A stretch of DNA of 64,000 nucleotides from Nocardia sp. CY41 (GTDB lineage: Bacteria; Actinomycetota; Actinomycetes; Mycobacteriales; Mycobacteriaceae): the NCBI RefSeq assembly GCF_009829325.1, contig NZ_VUOS01000020.1, positions 124,001 to 188,000 on the forward strand. Direction: 5' to 3'. Each line of letters starts with the position of its first letter. Within the stretch, counting starts at the first letter, position 1. Under the pieces are notes generated by a model. That model saw nothing but the letters and a program-made list of their open reading frames with translations, was not told the origin of the DNA and ran no database searches. Shown piece after piece: positions 49,792-57,690 of the stretch. A program made the position numbers and the translations under genes.

Positions 49792-50781
49792 TTACGCCGT
49801 CCGAGCCCGCTGGTCCTCGTCTATACAGGCCCGCACGAACCGCGAGACCCGCGCCAGCGCCGCCCTGCTCTCCGGCAGGTTCGGCGCGATGCTCATGAAG
49901 GCGTGGACCTGGCCGCGCCACAATTCCAGCGCGTTCGGCACGCCTGCCGCCGTGAGCCGCTGCGCCATCAGTTCGGAGTCGAAGCGCAGCACCTCGTCCT
50001 CGGCGGCGATCAACAGAACGGGCGGCAGCGCGGACAGCACCGCGTTGACCGGCGACAGCGCCGGATCGAGCACGCCGTCGACCTCCGCGCCGATGCGCAC
50101 CACCGCTTCCAGCGCCGACAACGGGATATACGGATCCCGCGCGACGTTCACATAGTCCCGCTTCGCCCCGTAGTCCAGGTCCAGCAGCGGGCTCAAGCCG
50201 ACCAACCCGGCAGGCACGGGCAAGCCCGACTCCACGGCCAGCAGCGCGGTCGCGAAAGTCAGGTAGCCGCCCGCGGAGTCACCCGCGAAGATGATCCGCG
50301 CCGGATCGGCGCCGTGGCGCAGCAGCCAGCGGTAGGCGGCCAGGCAGTCCTGGACCGAGTCGGTGATCCGCGTGCCGGGCAGTTGGCGGTACTCGACATT
50401 GATCACGGGCAGGCCGGTGCGACGAGCCAGGCTCGCGGCGATCGGACGGTGACTGCGGGTGCTGCAGATCGCGAAGCCGCCGCCATGCATGTAGAGCACC
50501 GCGCCGTGGCGCAGCGCACGCGCCGCACCGGCCGGGCGGATGATCTCCAGGCGGAGACGATGCAATGACACCTGCTCCCGATCGATGCCTTGCGGACGGG
50601 GACGCAACCGCGCCAGCCCGTCGACGGTGGCGGCGCCGACCGGAATGGTCGACTTGGTCACGGGGAAGGTTCGCAGCACCGGCCGCACCACGCCCATACA
50701 GGTGGCGAGCAGCAGGCGCGATTGCGCGCTGGGGCCCTTCGGATTCATCACCACGCCGGGCTCGCCGTCTCTGGTCGCCAT
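49792..50781 (-). CDS. Alpha/beta-hydrolase of the hormone-sensitive-lipase (HSL) type
   Basis: A 329-residue enzyme: oxyanion motif LYMHGGGFAICSTRSHRP (HGGG near 99), PVINVEYRQLPG, nucleophile Ser in IIFAGDSAGGYL (about 166-177), the acid region LLIAAEDEVLRFDSE and the catalytic His in ELWRGQVHAFMS. The family hydrolyses short-chain esters in the cytoplasm. ATG at 50781 is used. It is divergent from rmlA over 228 nt. Confidence 0.9.
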   Translation of the reverse strand: MATRDGEPGVVMNPKGPSAQSRLLLATCMGVVRPVLRTFPVTKSTIPVGAATVDGLARLRPRPQGIDREQVSLHRLRLEIIRPAGAARALRHGAVLYMHGGGFAICSTRSHRPIAASLARRTGLPVINVEYRQLPGTRITDSVQDCLAAYRWLLRHGADPARIIFAGDSAGGYLTFATALLAVESGLPVPAGLVGLSPLLDLDYGAKRDYVNVARDPYIPLSALEAVVRIGAEVDGVLDPALSPVNAVLSALPPVLLIAAEDEVLRFDSELMAQRLTAAGVPNALELWRGQVHAFMSIAPNLPESRAALARVSRFVRACIDEDQRARTA

Positions 50782-51009
50782 CGCGCACCTACCTCACAAC
50801 TGGCGCGCCGAATCACGACCGGACCGAGGTCGCCCAGGCGAGCTGTCGGCGCTGACATCTCACGCAGTGTCTTCTCAGAACACCATGCGCATCGTGACCT
50901 ACGCAACAGAATCGCTCCAACCCCGCCGCGGCGAAACAGCCGTGACCGAATCGAGGGCTACTCGGAACCTCATCGAATCCCGGAGCCGAGAAACTGGCAG
51001 ACTCCAGGC

Positions 51010-51882
51010 ATGCGCGGAATCATTCTGGCGGGCGGCACCGGCTCCCGGTTGCACCCGATCACGCGCGGGGTGAGCAAGCAGCTGGTCCCGGTCTACGACA
51101 AACCCATGGTCTACTACCCCCTTTCCACGCTGATGCTCGCGGGGATCAGGGACATCCTGGTGATCACGACGCCTGAGGACGCCGCGGCGTTCCGGCGGCT
51201 GCTCGGCGACGGCACGCAGTTCGGGCTGTCCCTCGACTACGTGGTCCAGCCCGAGCCGGACGGCCTGGCCAGGGCCTTCGTCCTGGGCGCCGATCACATC
51301 GGCGGCGATTGCGCCGCACTGGTGCTCGGCGACAACATCTTTCACGGCCCCGGTCTCGGCACCAGCCTCAATCGCTTCCACGGGATCGACGGCGGCGCGG
51401 TGTTCGCGTACTGGGTCTCCGATCCGACCGCCTACGGCGTGGTGGAGTTCACCGAAGGACGCGCGGTGTCCATCGAGGAGAAGCCCAAGGTTCCCCGGTC
51501 GAACTACGCCATTCCGGGGCTGTACTTCTACGACAACGACGTGGTGGAGATCGCCCGGTCGCTGCGGCCGTCCGCACGCGGCGAATACGAGATCACCGAC
51601 ATCAATCGCGCCTATCTGGAACAGGATCGCCTGAGCGTGGACGTGCTCGCCCGCGGCACCGCGTGGCTGGACACCGGTACCTTCGATTCCCTGCTCGACG
51701 CGGCCAATTACGTGCGCACCATCGAGGAGCGGCAGGGCCTCAAGATCGGCGTTCCCGAGGAGGTGGCTTGGCGGATGGGCTTCATCGACGACGAGCAGCT
51801 GCGCCGGCTCGCCGAACCGATGGTCCGCTCGGGGTACGGCCGCTATCTGCTCGATCTGCTCGACCGCGGACGGGACTGGTGA
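51010..51882 (+). CDS. rmlA: Glucose-1-phosphate thymidylyltransferase
   Basis: A 290-residue nucleotidyltransferase with the signature MRGIILAGGTGSRLHPITRG, KPMVYYPLSTLMLAGI, LVLGDNIFHG, IEEKPKVPRSNYAIPGLYFY and WLDTGTFDSLLDA. It makes dTDP-glucose from dTTP and glucose-1-phosphate, the first step to dTDP-rhamnose. ATG at 51010 begins right at the active-site loop. rmlC follows with a 2-nt gap. Confidence 0.95.
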   Translation: MRGIILAGGTGSRLHPITRGVSKQLVPVYDKPMVYYPLSTLMLAGIRDILVITTPEDAAAFRRLLGDGTQFGLSLDYVVQPEPDGLARAFVLGADHIGGDCAALVLGDNIFHGPGLGTSLNRFHGIDGGAVFAYWVSDPTAYGVVEFTEGRAVSIEEKPKVPRSNYAIPGLYFYDNDVVEIARSLRPSARGEYEITDINRAYLEQDRLSVDVLARGTAWLDTGTFDSLLDAANYVRTIEERQGLKIGVPEEVAWRMGFIDDEQLRRLAEPMVRSGYGRYLLDLLDRGRDW

Positions 51883-51884
51883 GC

Positions 51885-52433
51885 ATGGAGTTCCGGGAGC
51901 TCGCGGTGCCGGGTGCGTGGGTGGTCACCCCGCGCCAGCACGGCGACGATCGCGGCATGTTCCTCGAGGGGTTCAAGGCCTCGGAGTTCGAGAAGGCGAC
52001 CGGGCGACCGTTCGACCTGCGGCAGGTCAACTGCTCGGTGTCGGCCGCCGGGGTGCTGCGCGGCATCCACTACACCGAGGACCCACCGGGCCAGGCCAAG
52101 TACGTGACCTGCGTACGCGGCGCGTTCCTCGACGTGGTGGTCGACCTGCGTCCCGGCTCACCGACCTACGGGCGCTGGGACAGTGTGCTGCTCGACGACG
52201 TCGACCGGCGCTCGGTGTTCCTGTCCGAGGGTCTCGGCCACGCGATCCTCTCCCTGGAGGACGGATCGACGGTCACCTACCTGTGCTCGCTGGAGTACCA
52301 GCCGGAGTTCGACCACGACATCGACGCGTTCGATCCCACGCTGGGCATCGAGTGGCCACGGCTGGGGCGCGACGGCAAGGAACTCACCTTCGTCCGTTCC
52401 GCGAAAGACACTGCGGCTCCGCCGTTCTCCTGA
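51885..52433 (+). CDS. rmlC: dTDP-4-dehydrorhamnose 3,5-epimerase
   Basis: A 182-residue cupin: DDRGMFLEGFKASEF, catalytic-His region GVLRGIHYTEDPPGQAKYVTC, LDVVVDLRPGSPTYGRWDSV, VFLSEGLGHAILSLEDGSTVTYLCS and EYQPEFDHDIDAFDP. It epimerises C3 and C5 of the 4-keto sugar. ATG at 51885 was chosen; GTG at 51879 would overlap the rmlA stop. It forms an operon with rmlA. Confidence 0.93.
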   Translation: MEFRELAVPGAWVVTPRQHGDDRGMFLEGFKASEFEKATGRPFDLRQVNCSVSAAGVLRGIHYTEDPPGQAKYVTCVRGAFLDVVVDLRPGSPTYGRWDSVLLDDVDRRSVFLSEGLGHAILSLEDGSTVTYLCSLEYQPEFDHDIDAFDPTLGIEWPRLGRDGKELTFVRSAKDTAAPPFS

Positions 52434-52802
52434 TCGGAGCAGAGCCGCCCGGCAATACCCGGGCGACCAAGACGCAGCGCGATCCGCACGAGCCCGCGCC
52501 GGCGAGCGACGGGCGCAGCCCGCGTGAGGGCGTCACCGCACCCAGGCAATTCGATGATGAGGGCGAGGCGGCAGCACGAGGACGCACTGGACATCGAGCC
52601 CGCGGCGGGCAGAGCGAAGGCGACGCAGCGGAACGAAGTCGATAGCCGGCCGGACTTCGTGCCAGGCTGAGCGAAGGCAGGGCAGCCACACGAAGTGACG
52701 CGGCCTGGCCGATTCCCAGCCGAGCAAGGGTTGGCGGGGACCGCGTACGCCGAGCGCCGCCACCCGGTGCGGGGTGACGGCGCGAGGCGGACGGTGCGGC
52801 GG
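52434..52802. other. Gene-free stretch between rmlC and a convergent MFS gene
   Basis: About 369 nt with no convincing reading frame. It has an unusual, irregular composition with several short GAGCGAAGGC-like and CGAAGTGAC-like words (52610-52702). It may be a decayed gene or repeat debris; I cannot assign it. Confidence 0.45.
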
Positions 52803-54269
52803 TCAGCCGACGAGTTCCAAATCCTTCGGCGCTTCCGCCACCCGCTCCTGGCCGCGGAACCGCGGCACGAAAGCCAGCAAGGCGACCAGCGCGCCGACGA
52901 TGGACACGCCCGCGGCGAATTCCAGACCAGGGCGGTAGGTGTCGAGCATTCCCGCGGCGGAGATGTCGGCGTGCGCGCCGGAGGAGATGATCGCCGTGGT
53001 CACCGCGAGCACAATGGCCGCGCCGACCTGCATGGACGTCTGCAGTACCCCTGCGGCGAGGCCCTGCTCGTCGTCATCGATGCCGTTGGTGGCCTGAATG
53101 TTGATGGCGGGGAAGCCGACCCACCCGATGCCGATGAGCAGCACGGCGGGCAGCAGCATCGTCAGGTAGGAGGGGGCGGTGTCCAGCCGCAGGAACAGCA
53201 GGTATCCGATGGCCATCACGACCATGGTCACCGCGATCACCGGCCCGGTGCCGAAGCGGTCCACCAGCTTGTCGGAGAAGAAGGCCGACAGCACCACCAG
53301 CAGACCGACCGGCAGCAGCGCCATGGCCAGCTTCAGCGGAGACCAGCCGAGAGTGTCCTGCATGTAGAGCGTGACGATGAACTGCCAGCTGAAGTAGGAA
53401 CCCGCCACCGCGACGATCGCGAGACTGGCGCGGACCAGCGAGGTCTTGCGCAGGATGCCCAGGCGCACCAACGGGTAGCGCACCCGCTTCTCCGTCGCGA
53501 CGAACCCGGCGAACAGCGCGACGACCGCGAGGAACGAGCCGATGGTGCGCGCCGAGGCCCAGCCGGCTTCCGGCGCGGCCACCACGGTGTAGACCAGCAG
53601 CAGCATGGCGGCGGTGGACAGCAGCGCTCCCAGCAGATCGTGTCCGCCTTCCTCGGCGGGCTTGTCCTTGGGCACCAGCACGAACGCGGCGGCCAGCGCG
53701 GCGAGCGCGATCGGCACCGGGAGCAGGAATGTCCAGCGCCAGCCGACACCGGTCATCAGGCCGCCGAACAACAGGCCCATGGAGTAGCCGCCCGCGCCGA
53801 ACACCGTGTAGATGGACAGCGCCTTGTTCCTGGCCGGGCCCTCGGCGAAGTTGGTGGTGATGATGGACAGGCCGGTCGGCGCGGTGAACGCGGCAGCGAG
53901 GCCCTTGACGAAGCGGGTGAGGATCAACAGCGGACCCGAGCTGACCAGGCCACCGGCCAACGAGGCGACCGCGAAGACCGCGAGCGCGATCAGGAAGACC
54001 TTGCGCCGCCCGAGCAGGTCGGCGGTGCGGCCGCCGAGTAGCAGCAGACCGCCGTAGCCGAGCACGTAGCCGCTGACCAGCCATTGCAGGGTGGAGGTGG
54101 ACAGATCGAGTTCCGCGCCGATGGACGGCAACGCGACACCGATCATCGAAACGTCGAGACCGTCGAGGAACAACACGATGCAGAGCGTGATCAGCATGCC
54201 CCAAAGCCGGGCTGACCATCTGGTCGGATCGATCGCCTGAGCGGCCGAGAGCGTGGCTGGTGAAGTCAT
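52803..54269 (-). CDS. MFS drug-efflux transporter, DHA2-like 14-TM type
   Basis: A 488-residue protein with about 14 hydrophobic helices. Motifs include FLDGLDVSMIGVALPSIGAEL (motif D1), LGGRTADLLGRRKVFLIAL (motif A) and GLAAAFTAPTGLSIITTNFAEGPARNKAL (motif C area). It is a proton-driven exporter. ATG at 54269 lies in the divergent promoter with a MarR-type gene, and two matching inverted elements lie between them, so the MarR protein probably represses it. The substrate is unknown. Confidence 0.9.
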   Translation of the reverse strand: MTSPATLSAAQAIDPTRWSARLWGMLITLCIVLFLDGLDVSMIGVALPSIGAELDLSTSTLQWLVSGYVLGYGGLLLLGGRTADLLGRRKVFLIALAVFAVASLAGGLVSSGPLLILTRFVKGLAAAFTAPTGLSIITTNFAEGPARNKALSIYTVFGAGGYSMGLLFGGLMTGVGWRWTFLLPVPIALAALAAAFVLVPKDKPAEEGGHDLLGALLSTAAMLLLVYTVVAAPEAGWASARTIGSFLAVVALFAGFVATEKRVRYPLVRLGILRKTSLVRASLAIVAVAGSYFSWQFIVTLYMQDTLGWSPLKLAMALLPVGLLVVLSAFFSDKLVDRFGTGPVIAVTMVVMAIGYLLFLRLDTAPSYLTMLLPAVLLIGIGWVGFPAINIQATNGIDDDEQGLAAGVLQTSMQVGAAIVLAVTTAIISSGAHADISAAGMLDTYRPGLEFAAGVSIVGALVALLAFVPRFRGQERVAEAPKDLELVG

Positions 54270-54283
54270 GCGGGGAACATTAC

Positions 54284-54325
54284 ATGCGCGTGCATTGAAT
54301 GCCAACACATTTAATGCGATTGCAT
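54284..54325. promoter_or_regulatory. Two ATGC-N4-GCAT operator-like elements between MFS and MarR genes
   Basis: ATGCGCGTGCAT (54284-54295) and ATGCGATTGCAT (54314-54325) are both ATGC-N4-GCAT half-site pairs whose centres are 30 bp apart, about three helical turns. They lie in the 85-nt divergent promoter, which fits binding by the adjacent MarR protein. Confidence 0.65.
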
Positions 54326-54354
54326 GGATCGGCTCGGCCCACTAAGATGGGGCC

Positions 54355-54783
54355 ATGTCGAAGCCGACCACCGTCAGCACATCCCGCCGCGCCCTCGCGC
54401 CGGCCGGGCTGGTCGGCGAGTGGCGCGAGCTGCTCGACCGGCACGCGGCGGTGAGTTGCGCGCTCGAGAAAGCGCTCCAGAACGGTCACGGGATCGGGCT
54501 CAGCGAATTCGAGACGCTGGACCGGCTGGTCGACGCGAACTGCGGCGACTACCGCATGAGCGATCTGGCCAACGACATCTACCTCAGCCAGAGCGCGCTC
54601 TCGCGAGCCGTGGCACGGCTGGAGCGCGACGGCCTGGTACAGCGCACCATGTGCGCGGAAGACCGCCGCGCCGTGTTCGTCTGCCTCACCGAGAAGGGCC
54701 GTTCGGTCTACGAGCAGGCCTTGCCCACCCACCGCGCGGTACTGAGCGACACCTGGGACCTGCCCGGGCCGCCGAGGTGCTGA
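54355..54783 (+). CDS. MarR-family transcriptional regulator
   Basis: A 142-residue winged-helix protein: GIGLSEFETLDRLVDANCGD, YRMSDLANDIYLSQSALSRAV as the HTH, and QRTMCAEDRRAVFVCLTEKGRSV as the wing. It is divergent from the MFS exporter. The C-terminus ends abruptly after LSDTWDLPGPPRC; a +1 frame continues only a few codons, so a recent frameshift near the end is possible but has little effect on the DNA-binding domain. Confidence 0.9.
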   Translation: MSKPTTVSTSRRALAPAGLVGEWRELLDRHAAVSCALEKALQNGHGIGLSEFETLDRLVDANCGDYRMSDLANDIYLSQSALSRAVARLERDGLVQRTMCAEDRRAVFVCLTEKGRSVYEQALPTHRAVLSDTWDLPGPPRC

Positions 54784-54806
54784 TCAGCGCCGGATAGGCG
54801 TCCCGG

Positions 54807-55682
54807 TCAGAGCGATATCCGGACTTCCTCGATGCGTGCGCGCGGATCGACCGCCGCCGCCTCGATGCTCGCGAATGCGGTTCGGAATCGTGCGATCTCG
54901 GGTTCCTTGTCCACGTAGACCGGTCCCGTGAACGCCTCCAGATAGACCACCGGCGGTTCGGGCTGTTCACCGGAACGCACATCCGGGAACTCCAGCAGAA
55001 CGAACCGACCCGAGGTCATGCCGTCGTGATAGCCGCAATCCCCGGGCACCAATCGGATCCGGACGTTGGGCAACTCGGCCATCCGCAGCAGGTGATCGAG
55101 TTGCCCGGCGGCCACCTCCGGATCACCGATGCGTCGGCGCAGCACCGCCTCGTCGATCAGCGCGTCCAGCTCCAGCGGCGCGTTCGGGCGGGTGACCAGC
55201 GCCTGCCTGGCCTGACGCAGGCGCACCCTGCGGTCGACTTCGTCGGCGGACAGCTCCGGGTGGGCCGCCGCGCACACCGCCCGGGTGTAGCCCTCGGTTT
55301 GCAGCAGCCCTGGGACCAGCTCGTTCTCGTAGGTGAGCAGCCGGCAGGCCGCCTCTTCCAGCCCGATGTAGACGTCGAAGCCCTCCGGGATCACGTCGCC
55401 GTAGGCGGTCCACCAGCCCTTGGCCTTCGTGTCGCGCGCCAGCGCGCGCAGCGGTTCGAGCAGGTCGGGCGGCGCGCCGTAGACCTTGCACATCGCCTCG
55501 ACATCGAGACCACGCAGCGAGGTCTGACCGGTCTCGATCCGCCAGATCTTCGCCTCCGACCACTCCAGCTGCTGCGCGGCCACCCGAGTGGTCATCCCGG
55601 CCCGGTTGCGTAGGTCACGCAAGTGCCTGCCGAGCTGCCGTCGCGGCATGGTCGATCCGGTCGTTCCTTGCGGTAAAGCCAT
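54807..55682 (-). CDS. XRE-type helix-turn-helix regulator with DUF5753 domain
   Basis: A 291-residue protein. The N-terminal HTH (about 15-70, LGRHLRDLRNRAGMTTRVAA then WSEAKIWRIETG) is followed by DUF5753 (FDVYIGLEEAACRLLTYENE, LVPGLLQTEGYTRAV, GRFVLLEFPDVRS, VVYLEAFTGPVYVDKEPEI). Such proteins are usually paired with a small DUF397 gene; none is seen nearby. ATG at 55682 has AGGGGGA upstream. Likely a developmental or toxin-antitoxin-type regulator. Confidence 0.9.
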   Translation of the reverse strand: MALPQGTTGSTMPRRQLGRHLRDLRNRAGMTTRVAAQQLEWSEAKIWRIETGQTSLRGLDVEAMCKVYGAPPDLLEPLRALARDTKAKGWWTAYGDVIPEGFDVYIGLEEAACRLLTYENELVPGLLQTEGYTRAVCAAAHPELSADEVDRRVRLRQARQALVTRPNAPLELDALIDEAVLRRRIGDPEVAAGQLDHLLRMAELPNVRIRLVPGDCGYHDGMTSGRFVLLEFPDVRSGEQPEPPVVYLEAFTGPVYVDKEPEIARFRTAFASIEAAAVDPRARIEEVRISL

Positions 55683-55884
55683 GCTTCCCCCTGTTTCACC
55701 GTGCACCGCCCCGCGAACCGTGTCTGCCAGTGGTCCGGGGCCTTTTCCCGGACACCCGAGGTGGATGTGCCGGGTATCCGAACAGCATTGTTCACAGTGA
55801 AACTCGCAGCGGTCACGGCGCGTGTCTCAGCCAAGCCGATGGCTACTGCGAGTCAAACCACTTCCGCACGGTGCGTTTTCGCCC

Positions 55885-56463
55885 CTACCTGCGCGGGTTG
55901 CGCTTGCGAAAACGCCAGAACTGGACCGCGCGAACGTCTTCGGACAGCTGGTTGACCGGCTCGGCCACGTCCGACAACGCCTGGAACAGGTCGTCGGCCA
56001 GCTCACTGATGTGCTCCACCCTTGTCGCCAGCCGCGAGGCGTTGACCAGGAACTCGAGCATCAGGCGTACGGCGGCCGCGATGGTCAGGCCGAGCGGGAC
56101 GCCCAGCAACGCGGCGAGCACTCCGAGTACCGCGGACACCCGCCATGCCGAGACCGTCAGCGTGATGGGCACGGCGACGGCGAACACCAACCCCAGGATG
56201 TAGGCCAGCGGCAAGAGCGTGCGGGTGGCCGGGCGATGGAACTGCACGTCGACCAAGGCACGCGCCGCCGCGGCGCTCCACTGCGCGAAGGCACGCGGAC
56301 TGCGGAACGGCTCGGCGGGCTGTTCTTCGTCGGAGGCGGCCCCGGCGAAGCGCTCGGCCGCAGGCTCCTTCCAGGTGAGCCGGCGCGACTCGGCCTCGTA
56401 CTCCCCGGGGTCCGCCACCGCGCGGTCCGGGTCCGCGCCGGTGCTGTGGGATTCGTCACTCAT
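55885..56463 (-). CDS. DUF4282-like membrane protein
   Basis: A 192-residue protein. Residues about 1-70 are acidic and disordered, then FRSPRAFAQWSAAAARALVDVQFHR precedes two hydrophobic helices (about 83-112 and 113-138), with LMLEFLVNASRLATRVEHIS after them, matching DUF4282. The ATG at 56463 overlaps the stop of the Arg-rich repeat mini-ORF (ATGA), and GAGGAGGAC precedes it. Function unknown. Confidence 0.8.
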   Translation of the reverse strand: MSDESHSTGADPDRAVADPGEYEAESRRLTWKEPAAERFAGAASDEEQPAEPFRSPRAFAQWSAAAARALVDVQFHRPATRTLLPLAYILGLVFAVAVPITLTVSAWRVSAVLGVLAALLGVPLGLTIAAAVRLMLEFLVNASRLATRVEHISELADDLFQALSDVAEPVNQLSEDVRAVQFWRFRKRNPRR

Positions 56464-56681
56464 GCCGGGTCCTCCTCCACATGCGCGGGCCCTCCGTTGT
56501 CACGCCGGCCGCCGCCGCGCCCGACGCTCATGCTGTGTGCGTTGCGGCATGAGCGAGGACCCTGCGTGGTCACGCTGCGCTGCCGCCTCCGGGCCTGACC
56601 GCTCATGCTGTGTGCGTTGCGGCATGAGCGAGGACCCTGCGTGGTCACGCTGCGCTGCCGCCTCCGGGCCTGACCGCTCAT
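56460..56681 (-). CDS. 73-codon ORF built of tandem mini-ORF repeats, coupled to the DUF4282 gene
   Basis: The ATG at 56681 has AGGAAGGA about 7 nt upstream. The product is three tandem units: two identical 25-residue copies beginning MSGQARRRQRSVTTQGPRSC, and one diverged 23-residue copy beginning MSVGRGGGRRD. The TGA overlaps the DUF4282 ATG (ATGA). The same unit bridges wzt and glfT1 at 37920. Every unit keeps frame and an internal ATGAGC start. Translation by coupling is likely but not proven. Confidence 0.5.
   Translation of the reverse strand: MSGQARRRQRSVTTQGPRSCRNAHSMSGQARRRQRSVTTQGPRSCRNAHSMSVGRGGGRRDNGGPAHVEEDPA
56532..56681 (-). repeat. Two exact 75-bp tandem repeats
   Basis: 56607-56681 and 56532-56606 are identical, and a diverged third unit follows to 56463. 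Each begins with GCATGAG. The first roughly 41 bases also occur at 37920, next to glfT1. Confidence 0.9.
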
Positions 56682-57012
56682 GCCGAGATCCTTCCTGCCC
56701 GAGGCGAGCGAATCCAGCCGGAAACGCGCGCCACCGGTATGTTCTCGCACCCGCGACCCCCTTAGGGGCCATCCACAGCGACCTCACAGCTCCGGCGCAG
56801 CCAGTGGACAGGTCCGGGACCGAAAGTGGCTGCGTGGCAACCATGGCGAGCCACCTCGGGATGCCCGGCGATACACGGACGAACCCCTCGGAAATGAGAC
56901 GTAGGCGACACTCCGGAAATTTTCTGGGATAACGCGTAACGCTCGAGGCAGCGCCCGCCGATACGACCCATGAATGCAGGACCCAGAGATCTACCGGGGA
57001 ATGGAGAAGACA
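56682..57012. other. Divergent promoter region without a gene
   Basis: About 331 nt between the repeat ORF and the Prim-Pol-like gene. It presumably carries both promoters. No operator, RNA or small ORF could be supported. Confidence 0.45.
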
Positions 57013-57492
57013 GTGCGCACCACGTTTCCGACTTCCGTCCAGGCGGCCGAGCTGACCGCCGCTGCGCAGGAGTACGACCAGCGCGGGTGGACGGTCGCCG
57101 AAACGGCCAACGGTCTGAGCCTGGTCACCGACGACGACCTGTCCGGCATCGAGGTCACCGGCGAACTGGCCGGCGAGGTCCGCCGCTTCCTGCGCGCGAA
57201 CAACCTGTCCGGTGCGGTGATCGAGATTCCCGGCCCGGAACGTCGCGAGATCCACCTGGTCACCGGCGTCCGCAAGGCCGCGATGGCGCTGCAGGCGCTG
57301 CGCGAGGCCGGGGCCACCGTGTACACCGACGGCGCGGGCATCCCGCTGCCGCCCACCCAGCTGTCGGCCGGTTCGGCCTGCTGGGGCGTCGCTCCCGCCG
57401 AAGCCCGCTGGGTGCCGCCGGTCGTCGCGATCGCCGCGGCCGTACGCGCCGCCACCACGTCGCGTCGCGCCAAGCTGACCATCGCCTGCTGA
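57013..57492 (+). CDS. Hypothetical protein resembling the primase-polymerase C-terminal region
   Basis: A 159-residue protein: GWTVAETANGLSLVTDDDLS then a conserved GEVRRFLRANNLSGAVIEIP, and GAGIPLPPTQLSAGSACWGV followed by ARWVPPVVAIAAAVRA. The last block is like the loop of the actinobacterial bifunctional primase/polymerase N-terminal (Prim-Pol) family, but the DxD catalytic core is not evident. GTG at 57013 has GGAG about 6 nt upstream; ATG at 57001 is possible. Probably a degenerate or small regulatory relative; low certainty of function. Confidence 0.65.
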   Translation: MRTTFPTSVQAAELTAAAQEYDQRGWTVAETANGLSLVTDDDLSGIEVTGELAGEVRRFLRANNLSGAVIEIPGPERREIHLVTGVRKAAMALQALREAGATVYTDGAGIPLPPTQLSAGSACWGVAPAEARWVPPVVAIAAAVRAATTSRRAKLTIAC

Positions 57493-57690
57493 ACACCCTG
57501 ATCCAGTTCACCTGCTGATCGCAGGCCGGGGCCGCGCTACCCGGCCTGTTTGCGACCGGTATCCGCCCCGGCGCTCCGGCTCCCCACCCCGGAGCGCCAC
57601 CGGGTACCGGTCGTTCGGCATTGCCGATATCGAGCGCGCGGATGTCGAGCGTTCTCTTTTCAGTTTCACGACCGGACGCCAAGATGGGGT

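Noticed and set aside
54783..54806. Frameshift at the end of the MarR gene
   Set aside because: The alternative frame adds only a few residues and the DNA-binding domain is complete, so there is no strong reason to call a broken gene.
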